A stretch of DNA of 64,000 nucleotides. Source: Sphingomonas adhaesiva. GTDB taxonomy: Bacteria > Pseudomonadota > Alphaproteobacteria > Sphingomonadales > Sphingomonadaceae. The notes under the pieces are model-generated. The model was not told the origin of the DNA, did no database searches, and saw nothing but the letters and a program-made list of their open reading frames with translations. Location: the NCBI RefSeq assembly GCF_002374855.1, contig NZ_NWVC01000001.1:124001-188000 (forward strand), read 5' to 3'. Position numbers and translations under genes: made by a program. Shown here piece by piece: positions 33,643 through 42,562 of the stretch. How positions within the stretch are numbered: the stretch's first letter is position 1; each line of letters starts with the position of its first letter.

Positions 33643-33736
33643 GTCATGCCGGACTTGTTCCGGCATCCACCGTGCGGCATACGCATAAGCGATTGCGTTT
33701 GCGGCACGGTGGACCCCGGAACAAGTCCGGGGTGAC
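33643..33736. repeat. 94-base composite inverted repeat (REP/BIME-like)
   Basis: The left arm (from 33643) and the reverse complement of the right arm (to 33736) agree along about 45 bases with few mismatches. Each arm holds its own palindrome around CCGGACTTGTTCCGG. Related copies are at 28356 and 43430-43606. It lies between convergent genes. The remaining bases of 33563-33805 hold nothing else I can identify. Confidence 0.82.
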
Positions 33737-33805
33737 GCATCGAATGCGATTGATCGAGCACGTTTCGCGAAGGTTTCCAACAAGTCCGGGATGAGGGCGC
33801 GGCGG

Positions 33806-35422
33806 TCAGGCGGCGAGGGCCGTGCCGACGCCGCGGATCATGTCCGCCGCCTTTTCCGCGATCATGATCGTCGGCGCGTTGGTGTTCGACCCCACCAGGG
33901 TCGGCATCACCGAGGCGTCGACGACGCGCAGGCCGTCCAGCCCCCGCACGCGCAATTGCGCGTCGACCACCGCCAGCGCATCGCCGTCCGCGCCCATCCG
34001 GCAGGTGCCGACCGGGTGGTAGATGGTTTCCGCCGCCGCGCGCACCCAGGCGTCGATATCGGCATCGCTGCGCACCGACGCGCCGGGATAGAGTTCGTCC
34101 GCGCGATAGGGATCGAGCGCGGCCTGGCTGGCGACGTCGCGGCCGATCTTGACGCATTCGCGCATCACGCGGCGATCCTCCGGCGCGGCGAGGTAATTGC
34201 CGTAGATGAGCGGATCGGCGAGCGGATCGGCGGAACCGGCGGCGATCCGCCCGCGGCTGTCGGGGCGCAGCTGGCACAGGTGGAGCGAGAAGCCGTCGCG
34301 GTCGGCGCGCTCCTTTCCGTGATCGCGCATGATCGCCAGCACGCCGTGTATCTGCACGTCGGGGCGCGACAGCCCTTCGCGCGAGGAGACGAACGCCCCC
34401 GATTCCAGGAACTGCTGCCGCCCCAGCCCGCGCCGGCCGAGCAGATATTGCACCCCGGTGGTCAGTTGCCGCAGCCCCCGCGTCGCGGAAAAGGCGGTGA
34501 CCAGCCCGCGCGACGACCAGTTCATGATGACGTCGAGATGATCCTGGAGGTTCTCGCCGACGCCGGGCAGCGCGTGGACCGGCGCGATGCCTACGTCGCG
34601 CAGCCGCTGCGGATCGCCGATGCCCGACAGTTGCAGCAGGTGCGGGCTTTGCACCGCGCCCGCGCACAGGATCGCCTCGCCCGCGACCGCGACGCGTTCC
34701 GGCGTGCGCCCGCGCAGATATTCGACCGCCACCGCGCGCCCGCGTTCGACGACGATCCGCGTCGTGCGCGCGTTGGTGATGACGGTGAGGTTGCGGCGCG
34801 CCATCGCGGGATAGAGATAGGCCGCCGCCGCCGACCAGCGCTGCCCGTCGGCAATGGTCAGGTCGTAGCGGCCGAACCCTTCCTGCGACGCGCCGTTGAA
34901 ATCGTCGGTCACGGGGTAGCCGGCCTGTCGCCCCGCCTCGATCAGCGCATCGTGGAACGGGCTGTCGCTTTCCCCGCCGGAGATCGACAGCGGCCCGCCC
35001 GCGCCGTGCAGCCCGCCGCATTCGCCGCGGTGATGCCCCTCCAGCCGGCGGAAATAGGGGAGGACGTCGTCCCACGACCAGCCCGCCAGCCCCATCTGGC
35101 GCCATTCGTCGTAATCCTGCGGATGGCCGCGGGTATAGACCATGCCGTTGATCGCGGACGATCCGCCCAGCCCCTTGCCGCGCGGCCACCACAGGCGGCG
35201 GTTGTCGAGATGCGGTTCCGGTTCGGTCCAGAACCCCCAATTGTGTTTGCCCTTCGCCTTGATGAGGTTGCCGACCCCGGCGGGCATGCGCACCAGCACG
35301 TCCTTGTTCGCGCCGCCCGCCTCCAGCAGGCAGACGGTGGCGGTCGGATCCTCGCTCAGCCGCGCGGCGAGCGCGGACCCAGCCGATCCGCCACCGATGA
35401 CGACATAATCATATCCGGCCAT
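33806..35422 (-). CDS. GMC-family FAD oxidoreductase (choline/alcohol dehydrogenase-like)
   Basis: A 538-residue flavoenzyme that oxidises an alcohol to an aldehyde. The FAD dinucleotide motif YDYVVIGGGSAGSALAARL opens the protein. GMC signature 1 is PRGKGLGGSSAINGMVYTRG and signature 2 is GAVQSPHLLQLSGIG. The C-terminus has the catalytic His/Asn region (YHPVGTCRMG ... VGSNTNAPTIMIAEK). No signal peptide is seen. The gene resembles betA/alkJ relatives, but no betaine genes are nearby, so the substrate is left open. It appears monocistronic. Confidence 0.9.
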   Translation of the reverse strand: MAGYDYVVIGGGSAGSALAARLSEDPTATVCLLEAGGANKDVLVRMPAGVGNLIKAKGKHNWGFWTEPEPHLDNRRLWWPRGKGLGGSSAINGMVYTRGHPQDYDEWRQMGLAGWSWDDVLPYFRRLEGHHRGECGGLHGAGGPLSISGGESDSPFHDALIEAGRQAGYPVTDDFNGASQEGFGRYDLTIADGQRWSAAAAYLYPAMARRNLTVITNARTTRIVVERGRAVAVEYLRGRTPERVAVAGEAILCAGAVQSPHLLQLSGIGDPQRLRDVGIAPVHALPGVGENLQDHLDVIMNWSSRGLVTAFSATRGLRQLTTGVQYLLGRRGLGRQQFLESGAFVSSREGLSRPDVQIHGVLAIMRDHGKERADRDGFSLHLCQLRPDSRGRIAAGSADPLADPLIYGNYLAAPEDRRVMRECVKIGRDVASQAALDPYRADELYPGASVRSDADIDAWVRAAAETIYHPVGTCRMGADGDALAVVDAQLRVRGLDGLRVVDASVMPTLVGSNTNAPTIMIAEKAADMIRGVGTALAA

Positions 35423-35483
35423 CCCAACGTCCTCTACCTTGTCGCGCCACCCGCTCTGATCGCGGCAGGTTGGCGGTTTTTCG

Positions 35484-36446
35484 TCACGGAACCAGTATCA
35501 GCTTACCCACCATGTCGCTGCGCGCCATCGTGTCGAACGCGGCGCGCCAGTCGGCCAGCGGATATTCGGCATGGACGCGCGGGCGGATCCGCCCCGATGC
35601 CGCCAGCGACCAGATCGCGTCGAGATTCTCGCGCCCGCGATCGGGGAAGCGCCGGCCATATTCGCCGGCGCGCACGCCGATCACCGAAAACCCCTTGATG
35701 AGCGGCATGTTGGTGGAAACGGTCGCGATCCGCCCGGAGGTGAAGCCGACCACCAGCAACCGCCCGCCGAACGCGATGCAGCGCGTCGATTCGTCGAACA
35801 CGTCGCCGCCGACCGGATCGAACACCATGTCGGCGCCGTCGCCGCCGGTCAGTTCCTTCACCGCATCGCGAAAGCCGGGGGCGGGCAGCGTGGCGGCGAC
35901 GGGATAATCGGCGGCCAGCGTCGCCAGCTTTTCCGGGGAGCGCGACGTGGCGATCACCCGCGCGCCCAGCGCATGCGCGAGATCGACCGCCGCCAGCCCG
36001 ACGCCGCCGGTCGCGCCATGGACCAGCAGCCATTCGTCGGGGCGCGGCGCGCCCAGCCGCACCAGCGCGACATAGGCGGTGAGATAGGCGGCGCCCACCG
36101 CCGCCCCTTGTGCGAACGACAGGTGCGGCGGCAGCGCGCGCACCGCCGCGACATCGACTGCCACCACATCCGCAAAGCCGCCCAGCCGCGTGCCGGCGAC
36201 CACCGCGGTGCCGGCCGCGAAGCCGTCGCCGGCCAGCACCTCGCCCGCCACCTCCATGCCGGGGGTGAAGGGCAGCGGCGGTTTCAGCTGGTATTCGCCG
36301 CGCGTCATCAGCAGATCGGGATAGTTGAGCGCGGCGGCGCGCACGCGGATCAGCACCTTGTCCGCCGCCTCCTGCGGTTCGGGAACGTCGGCCAGCGCGG
36401 TGCCCGACAGATCGGGCGACAGCGCGGAGACGACCAGCGCCTTCAC
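35484..36446 (-). CDS. NADPH:quinone oxidoreductase-like MDR protein
   Basis: A 320-residue zinc-free medium-chain reductase. The N-terminal GroES-like half includes ALNYPDLLMTRGEYQLKPPL and FTPGMEVAGEV. The Rossmann half includes LLVHGATGGVGLAAVDLA, the AxxGGVG-type NADPH motif of quinone oxidoreductases and acyl-chain enoyl reductases. The start is a GTG at 36446 overlapping the TetR stop; a longer frame upstream is the TetR gene in another frame. It is likely controlled by that regulator and linked to the divergent thiolase/acyl-CoA ligase pair. Confidence 0.88.
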   Translation of the reverse strand: MKALVVSALSPDLSGTALADVPEPQEAADKVLIRVRAAALNYPDLLMTRGEYQLKPPLPFTPGMEVAGEVLAGDGFAAGTAVVAGTRLGGFADVVAVDVAAVRALPPHLSFAQGAAVGAAYLTAYVALVRLGAPRPDEWLLVHGATGGVGLAAVDLAHALGARVIATSRSPEKLATLAADYPVAATLPAPGFRDAVKELTGGDGADMVFDPVGGDVFDESTRCIAFGGRLLVVGFTSGRIATVSTNMPLIKGFSVIGVRAGEYGRRFPDRGRENLDAIWSLAASGRIRPRVHAEYPLADWRAAFDTMARSDMVGKLILVP

Positions 36447-37024
36447 GCCGCCGGCGACCGCTGCGTCATGATCTCCAGCAGGCGATCGAACAGCGATTCC
36501 ATGTCGAGATGGGGGGCGTGCACCTTGCTGAGCCCCAGCGTGATGAGGCCGTAGGCGCGCACCTCCGCATCGCGTCGCTCGAACCCGGCTTCGGTCAGGC
36601 AGCGGGCGAGGAAGTCGAGCATCAGCGAATCGTGCCGCTCCACCGCCTCTCGCGCGCGGGGATCGCTTTCGGCCCAGGCGCGCATCGCGATCGCCAGCCG
36701 CGACGACCCGCGCCGCCGCACCGTCTGCCCCAGCAGGCGGATGCGCGCGATCGGATCGGCGGTGGCGCGTTCCAGCGCCTCGATCAGGCCGGTCAGCTGC
36801 GCTTCGGCGAAATAGCGCGCGAGCTGCCCCTGATAGGCGTCGAAGTCCGCGAAATGATGATAGAAACTGCCGGTGGAGACGCGCAGCTCCTCCGACAGGG
36901 GGCGCAGTTTCAGCGCGCGCAATCCGCCGCGCCGAAGCAACGACTGACCGGCCTCCAGCCAATCCTGTGGAGTGAGGTCCGGCGCCCGTGCGGGGGCGGC
37001 GGAGGACGGTGACACGCTTGACAT
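36443..37024 (-). CDS. TetR-family regulator
   Basis: From ATG 37024 the product is 193 residues; ATG 37036, four codons earlier, lies inside a palindrome and lacks a ribosome site. The N-terminal helix-turn-helix covers about residues 25-65 (LRPLSEELRVSTGSFYHHF, a TetR recognition helix with SFYHHF). The C-terminal domain is helical and likely binds an acyl-CoA or related ligand. The gene overlaps the quinone-oxidoreductase start (GTGA). A CATAAC-N4-GTTATG inverted repeat just upstream is a good operator candidate for both its own operon and the divergent thiolase operon. Confidence 0.85.
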   Translation of the reverse strand: MSSVSPSSAAPARAPDLTPQDWLEAGQSLLRRGGLRALKLRPLSEELRVSTGSFYHHFADFDAYQGQLARYFAEAQLTGLIEALERATADPIARIRLLGQTVRRRGSSRLAIAMRAWAESDPRAREAVERHDSLMLDFLARCLTEAGFERRDAEVRAYGLITLGLSKVHAPHLDMESLFDRLLEIMTQRSPAA

Positions 37025-37033
37025 CCCGGCGAC

Positions 37034-37049
37034 CATAACGAAGGTTATG
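37034..37049. promoter_or_regulatory. Candidate TetR operator
   Basis: Inverted repeat CATAAC-GAAG-GTTATG in the short divergent region between the TetR gene and the thiolase gene, 59 bases before the thiolase start. Confidence 0.6.
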
Positions 37050-37107
37050 TCGGAAAGCGGCGCCCGTAAAGCGCCGTGTGAGCAAGATCGCAGATTGGAG
37101 ACATTCG

Positions 37108-38367
37108 ATGGGAGAGGCTTATATCATCGACGCCGTGCGGACCCCGCGCGGCATCGGCAAGCAGGGCAAGGGCGCGCTGGCCGACCTTCACCCGCAGCAT
37201 CTGGCCGCGACCGTGCTGAAGGCGCTGAAGGAGCGCAACAACCTGAACACCGCCGAGGTGGACGACGTGATCTGGTCCACCTCGACGCAGCGTGGGCCGC
37301 AGGGTGGCGACCTGGGCCGGATGGCGGCGCTGGACGCCGGGTTCGACGTCAAGGCATCGGGCGTGACGCTGGACCGCTTCTGCGGCGGCGGCATCACCGC
37401 GGTGAATTTCGCCGCGGCGCAGATCATGAGCGGGATGGAAGACCTGGTCATCGCCGGCGGGACCGAGATGATGAGCCTGACCGCCGCGATGCAGCAGGAG
37501 GACATGGAAAGCGGCAAGCCGATGCTGGGCATGGGATCGGGCAACCCGCGCCTGAACGTGTCGCATCCGCAGAGCCACCAGGGCGTGTGCGGCGACGCGA
37601 TCGCCAGCATGGAGGGCATCACGCGCGAGGAACTGGACGCGCTGGGGCTGGAGAGCCAGCGCAAGGCGGCGGTCGCGATCGCCGAGGGCCGGTTCGACAA
37701 GTCGCTGGTGCCCGTCACCGACGATGACGGCAACGTCATCCTCGACCGTGAGGAATTCCCCCGGCCGCAGACCACCGCCGAGGGGCTGGCCAGCCTGAAG
37801 CCGTCGTTCGCGGCGCTGGCGGACATGCCGTACAACAAGTCCGGCGACACGTTCCGCAAGCAGATCAACCTCCGCTATCCCGACCTGGAGATCCAGCATT
37901 TCCACCATGCCGGCAATTCGTCGGGCGTGGTCGACGGCGCGGCGGCGGTGCTGCTGGCGTCGAAGGACTATGCCGAGGCGCACGGGCTGACCCCGCGCGC
38001 GCGGATCGTGGCGATGGCGAACGTCGGCGACGATCCCACGCTGATGCTCAACGCGCCGGTCCCCGCGGCGAAGAAGGTGCTGGCCAAGGCGGGCCTGACC
38101 AAGGACGACATCGACCTGTGGGAGATCAACGAGGCGTTCGCGGTGGTGGCGGAGAAGTTCATCCGCGACCTCGACCTCGACCGGTCGAAGGTGAACGTCA
38201 ACGGCGGCTCGATCGCGCTGGGCCATCCGATCGGCGCGACCGGCGCGATCCTGATCGGCACGGTCGTCGACGAACTGGAGCGGCAGGGCAAGCGCTATGG
38301 GCTGGTGACGATGTGCGCGGCGGGCGGGATGGCCCCGGCGATCATCGTCGAGCGCATCGGCGCCTGA
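37108..38367 (+). CDS. Thiolase (acetyl-CoA C-acyltransferase)
   Basis: A 419-residue thiolase that joins or cleaves acyl-CoA at the beta-keto position. The nucleophilic Cys lies in TLDRFCGGGITAVNFAA, the His in NGGSIALGHPIGATGA and the second Cys in VTMCAAGGMAPA. FHHAGNSSGVVDGAAAVLLA is the family core. ATG 37108 has a GGAG site eight bases upstream, so the slightly longer frame from 37078 is not preferred. It is followed after 59 bases by an acyl-CoA ligase gene; both probably belong to a fatty or branched acid degradation unit under the divergent TetR. Confidence 0.93.
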   Translation: MGEAYIIDAVRTPRGIGKQGKGALADLHPQHLAATVLKALKERNNLNTAEVDDVIWSTSTQRGPQGGDLGRMAALDAGFDVKASGVTLDRFCGGGITAVNFAAAQIMSGMEDLVIAGGTEMMSLTAAMQQEDMESGKPMLGMGSGNPRLNVSHPQSHQGVCGDAIASMEGITREELDALGLESQRKAAVAIAEGRFDKSLVPVTDDDGNVILDREEFPRPQTTAEGLASLKPSFAALADMPYNKSGDTFRKQINLRYPDLEIQHFHHAGNSSGVVDGAAAVLLASKDYAEAHGLTPRARIVAMANVGDDPTLMLNAPVPAAKKVLAKAGLTKDDIDLWEINEAFAVVAEKFIRDLDLDRSKVNVNGGSIALGHPIGATGAILIGTVVDELERQGKRYGLVTMCAAGGMAPAIIVERIGA

Positions 38368-38426
38368 CCCACCGGACGACGTGACGGGGGCGGGGCCGAC
38401 AGATGCCCCGCGCCCCAGGAGAGAGA

Positions 38427-40022
38427 ATGACCATGCTGCATCCCGTCGCGCACGCGCGCACCCGCCCGGACAAGCCCGCCTATATCATGGCGGCGACCGG
38501 AGAGACCGTTACCTATGGCGAGCTGGACCGGCGTGCCAACCAGGGGGCGCACCTGCTGCGCGAGCTGGGTGTGGGGCGCGGCGACGGGATCGCCATCATG
38601 CTGGACAACCATCCGCGCTATCTGGAGATCATGTGGGCGGCGGAGCGGATCGGCGCATACGTCACCTGCATCTCGTCCAAGCTGATGGTCGACGAGGCGG
38701 AATATATCGTGCGCGACGGCGAGTGCCGCGTGTTCATCGCCTCCGCCGGCGTATCCGGCTGCGCGCAGCAGCTGGGGCCGCGGATCGCGGACCTGGCGCG
38801 GTTCATGGTCGGCGGGACGATCGACGGGTTCGAGAGCTACGAGGCGGCGCGCGATGCGCAGCCCGACACGGCGGTGGACGACCCGGCGCACGGGCAGGTG
38901 ATGCTGTATTCGTCGGGCACCACCGGCAAGCCCAAGGGCGTGCGCTTCCCGCTGCCGGAGGAGGCGTTCGGCGCCTATGTCTCGCCGCTGGTCGGGCTGG
39001 GGCGCGCGCTGTACGGCTGGGCGGAGGACATGGTATATCTCAGCCCGGCGCCGATGTACCATGCCGCGCCGCTGCGCTGGTCGATGGCGGTGAACCAGAT
39101 CGGCGGCACCGTCGTCATCATGGAAAAATTCGATGCCGAACGCGCGCTGGAGCTGATCGAGCGCCATCGCGTCACCCATGCGCAATGGGTGCCGACGCAT
39201 TTCATCCGCATGCTGAAGCTGCCGCTGGAGATCCGCGCGCGCCACGACCTGTCGTCGCTGAAGGCGGTGTGGCATGCCGCCGCGCCGTGCCCGATCCCGG
39301 TCAAGGAGGCGATGATCGACTGGTGGGGGCCGATCGTCCACGAATATTATGCGGGGACGGAGGGCAACAGCTTCCACGCGATCAGCGCCGCCGAATGGCT
39401 GACGCACAAGGGATCGGTGGGCCGCAACCTGACCACGATCACCCACATCTGCGACGAGGATGGCAATGAAGTGCCGCCGCGTACCGAGGGCGCGATCTAT
39501 TTCGAGGCGCCCGGCGGCGGGCGCACGTTCGTCTATCACAACGACCCGGACAAGACCGCGGAGGGCACCAACCGCCACGGCTGGACCACGTTGGGCGACG
39601 TAGGCTGGATGGACGAGGAGGGGTATCTGTACCTGACCGACCGCAAGAGCTTCATGATCATTTCCGGCGGCGTGAACATCTATCCCGCGGAGATCGAGAA
39701 CCTGCTGGTCACCCATCCCAAGGTGGCGGACGTCGCGGTGATCGGCGCGCCCAACGACGAAATGGGCGAGGAAGTGGTCGCCGTCGTCCAGCCGCGCGAC
39801 ATGGCGGAGGCAGGCGCGGCGCTGGCGGCGGAGCTGACCGAGTACGCGCGCACGCACCTGAGCCACGTCAAGGCGCCGCGGCGCGTCGACTTCCGCGCCG
39901 AACTGCCACGACACGACACCGGCAAGCTGTACAAGCGGCTGCTGCGCGACGAATATTGGGGCAAGACGCCCGTTACCGGCGCGCCGACCCCGGATCGTGC
40001 CGCGGCCGGACAGGCGGCGTGA
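38427..40022 (+). CDS. Acyl-CoA synthetase (AMP-forming, ANL superfamily)
   Basis: A 531-residue ligase that activates a carboxylic acid via acyl-AMP to acyl-CoA. The P-loop-like motif is MLYSSGTTGKPKGVRFP, the A5-type motif is EYYAGTEGNSFH, and the hinge and A8 region reads GYLYLTDRKSFMIISGGVNIYPAEIE. The A10 Lys is in DTGKLYKRLLRDEYWG. ATG 38427 has an AGGAGAGA site. It resembles the FadD3/cholate-type ligases by overall layout, but the acid is not identifiable. It is co-directional with the thiolase. Confidence 0.9.
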   Translation: MTMLHPVAHARTRPDKPAYIMAATGETVTYGELDRRANQGAHLLRELGVGRGDGIAIMLDNHPRYLEIMWAAERIGAYVTCISSKLMVDEAEYIVRDGECRVFIASAGVSGCAQQLGPRIADLARFMVGGTIDGFESYEAARDAQPDTAVDDPAHGQVMLYSSGTTGKPKGVRFPLPEEAFGAYVSPLVGLGRALYGWAEDMVYLSPAPMYHAAPLRWSMAVNQIGGTVVIMEKFDAERALELIERHRVTHAQWVPTHFIRMLKLPLEIRARHDLSSLKAVWHAAAPCPIPVKEAMIDWWGPIVHEYYAGTEGNSFHAISAAEWLTHKGSVGRNLTTITHICDEDGNEVPPRTEGAIYFEAPGGGRTFVYHNDPDKTAEGTNRHGWTTLGDVGWMDEEGYLYLTDRKSFMIISGGVNIYPAEIENLLVTHPKVADVAVIGAPNDEMGEEVVAVVQPRDMAEAGAALAAELTEYARTHLSHVKAPRRVDFRAELPRHDTGKLYKRLLRDEYWGKTPVTGAPTPDRAAAGQAA

Positions 40023-40132
40023 AGCTTTCATTTCGCTGACGGGGCAATTCAGCCATCGTTCCACCGCACCCGCGCATAACACCGGCATCGTGGGGCCGGC
40101 TTGTGCGCCGGCAGGTGGAAAGACGACGCGAG

Positions 40133-41113
40133 ATGATGAAGGCGTTGATTGCAGGATTGCTGGCGGCAACCGCGGCGCTGCCGCAGGTCGCGATGGCACA
40201 GGAAGGCGCGCGCGAAGGCACGCTGCGCGACGTGATGCGCGCGCGGATGGAGGCGCGGGTCGAGGCGCAGGGCCGGTCGGCCGACGCGGGGCGCTGGCAG
40301 CGACCGGAACGCCTCGAGCGTCCGCAGCCCCCGCAACCGATGCCGCAGGCGCAGCCGCGCCCGCAGCCTGGCCCGCAGCCGGATCGCGGCGGCTGGCAGG
40401 GCGAGCGTCCGCGCGGCGACTGGCAGGGCGGGCGGCCGGACGGGCAGCCCGGCGGCTGGCGCGGCGACCGCGGGCCGCGGCCAGACGGCGGCTGGCGCGG
40501 TGACGGGCAGATCCGGGGTGACGGGCAGGTGCGGGGCGAATGGCGCCGCGATACGCCGCCGCCCCCGCCGCCCGGCGCGCAGCCCGGCCCGGACCCGCGC
40601 CGCGATCCGCGGGCGGGCAACGGACGCTGGGACAATTGGCGCAGCGACCGGCGCGACGACGATCGGCGCTGGGACGACCGGCGCGGTGACGATCGCCGCT
40701 GGGACGATCGCCAGCGCGCCCAGGGCGCCTGGGGCCGGGGTGACTGGAACCGCGGCGACTGGAATCGCGGCGACTGGAACCGGGGCAACGACGATCGGCG
40801 CGGGTGGAACCGCGGGTGGCGCAACGACCGGCGCTACGACTGGAATCGCTACCGGATCGACAATCGCAGCGCCTATCGCCTGCCGCGCTACTACGCGCCG
40901 TATGGCTGGAGCCGTGGCTATACGCGGTTCAGCATCGGGGTGCGGATCGCGCCGATGTTGTTCGGGCAGAATTACTGGATCTCCGATCCGTGGGCGTATC
41001 GCCTGCCCGACGCCTACGGCCCGTACCGCTGGGTACGCTATTACGACGATGCGTTGCTGGTCGACGTCTACAGCGGGCAGGTGGTGGACGTGATCTACGG
41101 CATTTTCTGGTGA
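40133..41113 (+). CDS. RcnB-family periplasmic protein with long Arg/Asp/Trp-rich repeat linker
   Basis: A 326-residue exported protein (signal peptide ending VAMAQ). The C-terminal 70 residues match RcnB, a periplasmic protein tied to nickel/cobalt homeostasis in E. coli: the YRWVRYYDDALLVDVYSG block and final VVDVIYGIFW. Between these, about 200 residues are low-complexity, with Pro/Gln-rich then Arg/Asp/Trp-rich runs, including three tandem GDWNR units and repeated DDRRWDDR. E. coli RcnB is only about 110 residues. ATG 40133 is adjacent to a second at 40136. The oxygenase gene 49 bases on is probably co-transcribed. Confidence 0.82.
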   Translation: MMKALIAGLLAATAALPQVAMAQEGAREGTLRDVMRARMEARVEAQGRSADAGRWQRPERLERPQPPQPMPQAQPRPQPGPQPDRGGWQGERPRGDWQGGRPDGQPGGWRGDRGPRPDGGWRGDGQIRGDGQVRGEWRRDTPPPPPPGAQPGPDPRRDPRAGNGRWDNWRSDRRDDDRRWDDRRGDDRRWDDRQRAQGAWGRGDWNRGDWNRGDWNRGNDDRRGWNRGWRNDRRYDWNRYRIDNRSAYRLPRYYAPYGWSRGYTRFSIGVRIAPMLFGQNYWISDPWAYRLPDAYGPYRWVRYYDDALLVDVYSGQVVDVIYGIFW

Positions 41114-41162
41114 TCCTGCGGCGTCCGGAGGCTTGAACCCGCGCGTGCGCCGCGCAAGAGAC

Positions 41163-41879
41163 ATGTCCGTCATGGCGATCTCTACCCAAGCCCCCGGACG
41201 CCCCTCCGCCGACCGCGCCGCCATCGGCAGCGCGGTGGCGGCGCGGCTGGATGCCGACCCGCGGATGCAGCGGCTGCCCAGCGCGCAGGTCGATGCGTGG
41301 CGCTGCCCCGCGTTCCTGGACGAGGCGAATTGCGACTGGCTGGTGCAGGTGATCGACGCCAACCGCCGCCCGTCGACACTGCTGTCTGACCGCGGCACCA
41401 GCGCGAACCGTACCAGCGAAAGCTGCGACATGGATCGCAACGCGCCGGGCATCCGCGAGATCGACCGCTTCATCGCCGACGCCTTGGGGATCGACCCCGA
41501 TCATGGCGAGACGATGCAGGGCCAGCGCTATGCCCCCGGCCAGCATTTTCGCACGCATCACGATTATTTCCACGAAGGCGAAAGCTACTGGCCGCGGATG
41601 CAGGCATCCGGCGGGCAGCGGACGTGGACGGCGATGATCTACCTCAACGAGGTGGAGGAAGGCGGCGCCACCTGGTTCCCGCAAGGCGGCTTGCGCGTCG
41701 CGCCGCGCAAGGGATTGCTGCTCGTCTGGAACAATCTGGCCGCCGACGGCAGCCCCAACACGGCCACCCTGCACGAAGGCATGGCGGTGGTGGAGGGGAC
41801 CAAATACATCGTCACCAAATGGTTTCGCGAGCGGCCATGGGCGATGGCGGCGCGCGCGGCGACCGGCAGCCCGGCGTGA
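41163..41879 (+). CDS. Prolyl 4-hydroxylase-like Fe(II)/2-oxoglutarate oxygenase
   Basis: A 238-residue oxygenase. The iron ligands are the HxD in FRTHHDYFHEG and the distal His in TLHEGMAVVEG, with a 2-oxoglutarate-binding Lys in GTKYIVTKWFRERP. This is the P4Hc domain order, occupying residues 60-230. ATG 41163 is preferred over a TTG at 41133. The substrate may be a protein prolyl or a small molecule. The stop overlaps the GTG start of the HPP membrane protein. Confidence 0.87.
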   Translation: MSVMAISTQAPGRPSADRAAIGSAVAARLDADPRMQRLPSAQVDAWRCPAFLDEANCDWLVQVIDANRRPSTLLSDRGTSANRTSESCDMDRNAPGIREIDRFIADALGIDPDHGETMQGQRYAPGQHFRTHHDYFHEGESYWPRMQASGGQRTWTAMIYLNEVEEGGATWFPQGGLRVAPRKGLLLVWNNLAADGSPNTATLHEGMAVVEGTKYIVTKWFRERPWAMAARAATGSPA

Positions 41880-42547
41880 GCGCGTGGTTCCGCCCGATCC
41901 TGGCGGGGGCGCAGGCGCGCGACCGGTCGATCGCGGCGCTGGGTGCGGTCGCGGGGATCGCGCTGACGATGTGGCTGGGCGCACAGGTGCCGGCGCTGGC
42001 CGACGGCCTGCCCGCGATCGTCGCGCCGCTGGGCGCATCGGCGGTGCTGGTGTTCGCCGTGCCCGCCAGTCCGCTGGCGCAGCCGTGGCCGGTGATCGGC
42101 GGCAACACCATCTCCGCGCTGGTCGGGATGGCGGCATTTCGCTGGGTGCCCGACGCGACGCTGGCGGCGGGCGTCGCGGTGGGCGCGGCGATCGCGGTCA
42201 TGTCGCTGCTGCGCTGCCTCCACCCGCCGGGCGGCGCGGCGGCGCTGACCGCGGTGATCGGCGGGCCGGCGATCCATGCCGCGGGCTTTGCGTTCGCGTT
42301 CGTGCCGGTGGCGGTCAATTCGATGGCGCTGGTGGCGCTCGGCTGGCTGTTCCACCGCGCGACGCGGCGATCCTATCCGCACCGCGCGGTGCCCGTCCCC
42401 GCGCCGCTGCCGCCGGGCTTCCACCTGGCCGATATCGACGCCGCGCTGGCGGAGATGGGCGAGGGGTTCGACATCGCGCGCGAGGATCTGGACGCGCTGC
42501 TGACCCGTGCGGAGCAGCACGCGCGGCGGCGAGGCGGCGCGCGCTGA
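41876..42547 (+). CDS. HPP-family integral membrane protein
   Basis: A 223-residue protein with four or five hydrophobic segments (residues 15-150) and a soluble C-terminal tail. The family hallmark HPP is in LRCLHPPGGAAALTAVIGG. The first segment region GASAVLVFAVPASPLAQPWP and GGNTISALVG are also typical. Plastid HPP proteins transport nitrite; bacterial function is mostly unknown. It starts at a GTG overlapping the stop of the oxygenase gene. The tail (DIDAALAEMGEGFDIAREDLD) looks helical. Confidence 0.85.
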   Translation: MSAWFRPILAGAQARDRSIAALGAVAGIALTMWLGAQVPALADGLPAIVAPLGASAVLVFAVPASPLAQPWPVIGGNTISALVGMAAFRWVPDATLAAGVAVGAAIAVMSLLRCLHPPGGAAALTAVIGGPAIHAAGFAFAFVPVAVNSMALVALGWLFHRATRRSYPHRAVPVPAPLPPGFHLADIDAALAEMGEGFDIAREDLDALLTRAEQHARRRGGAR

Positions 42548-42562
42548 CCGGCGGTCGTCCGC

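Noticed and set aside
40700..40800. CRISPR or tandem DNA repeat array
   Set aside because: The repeated bases encode in-frame GDWNR and DDRRWDDR units of the RcnB protein; there are no spacers.
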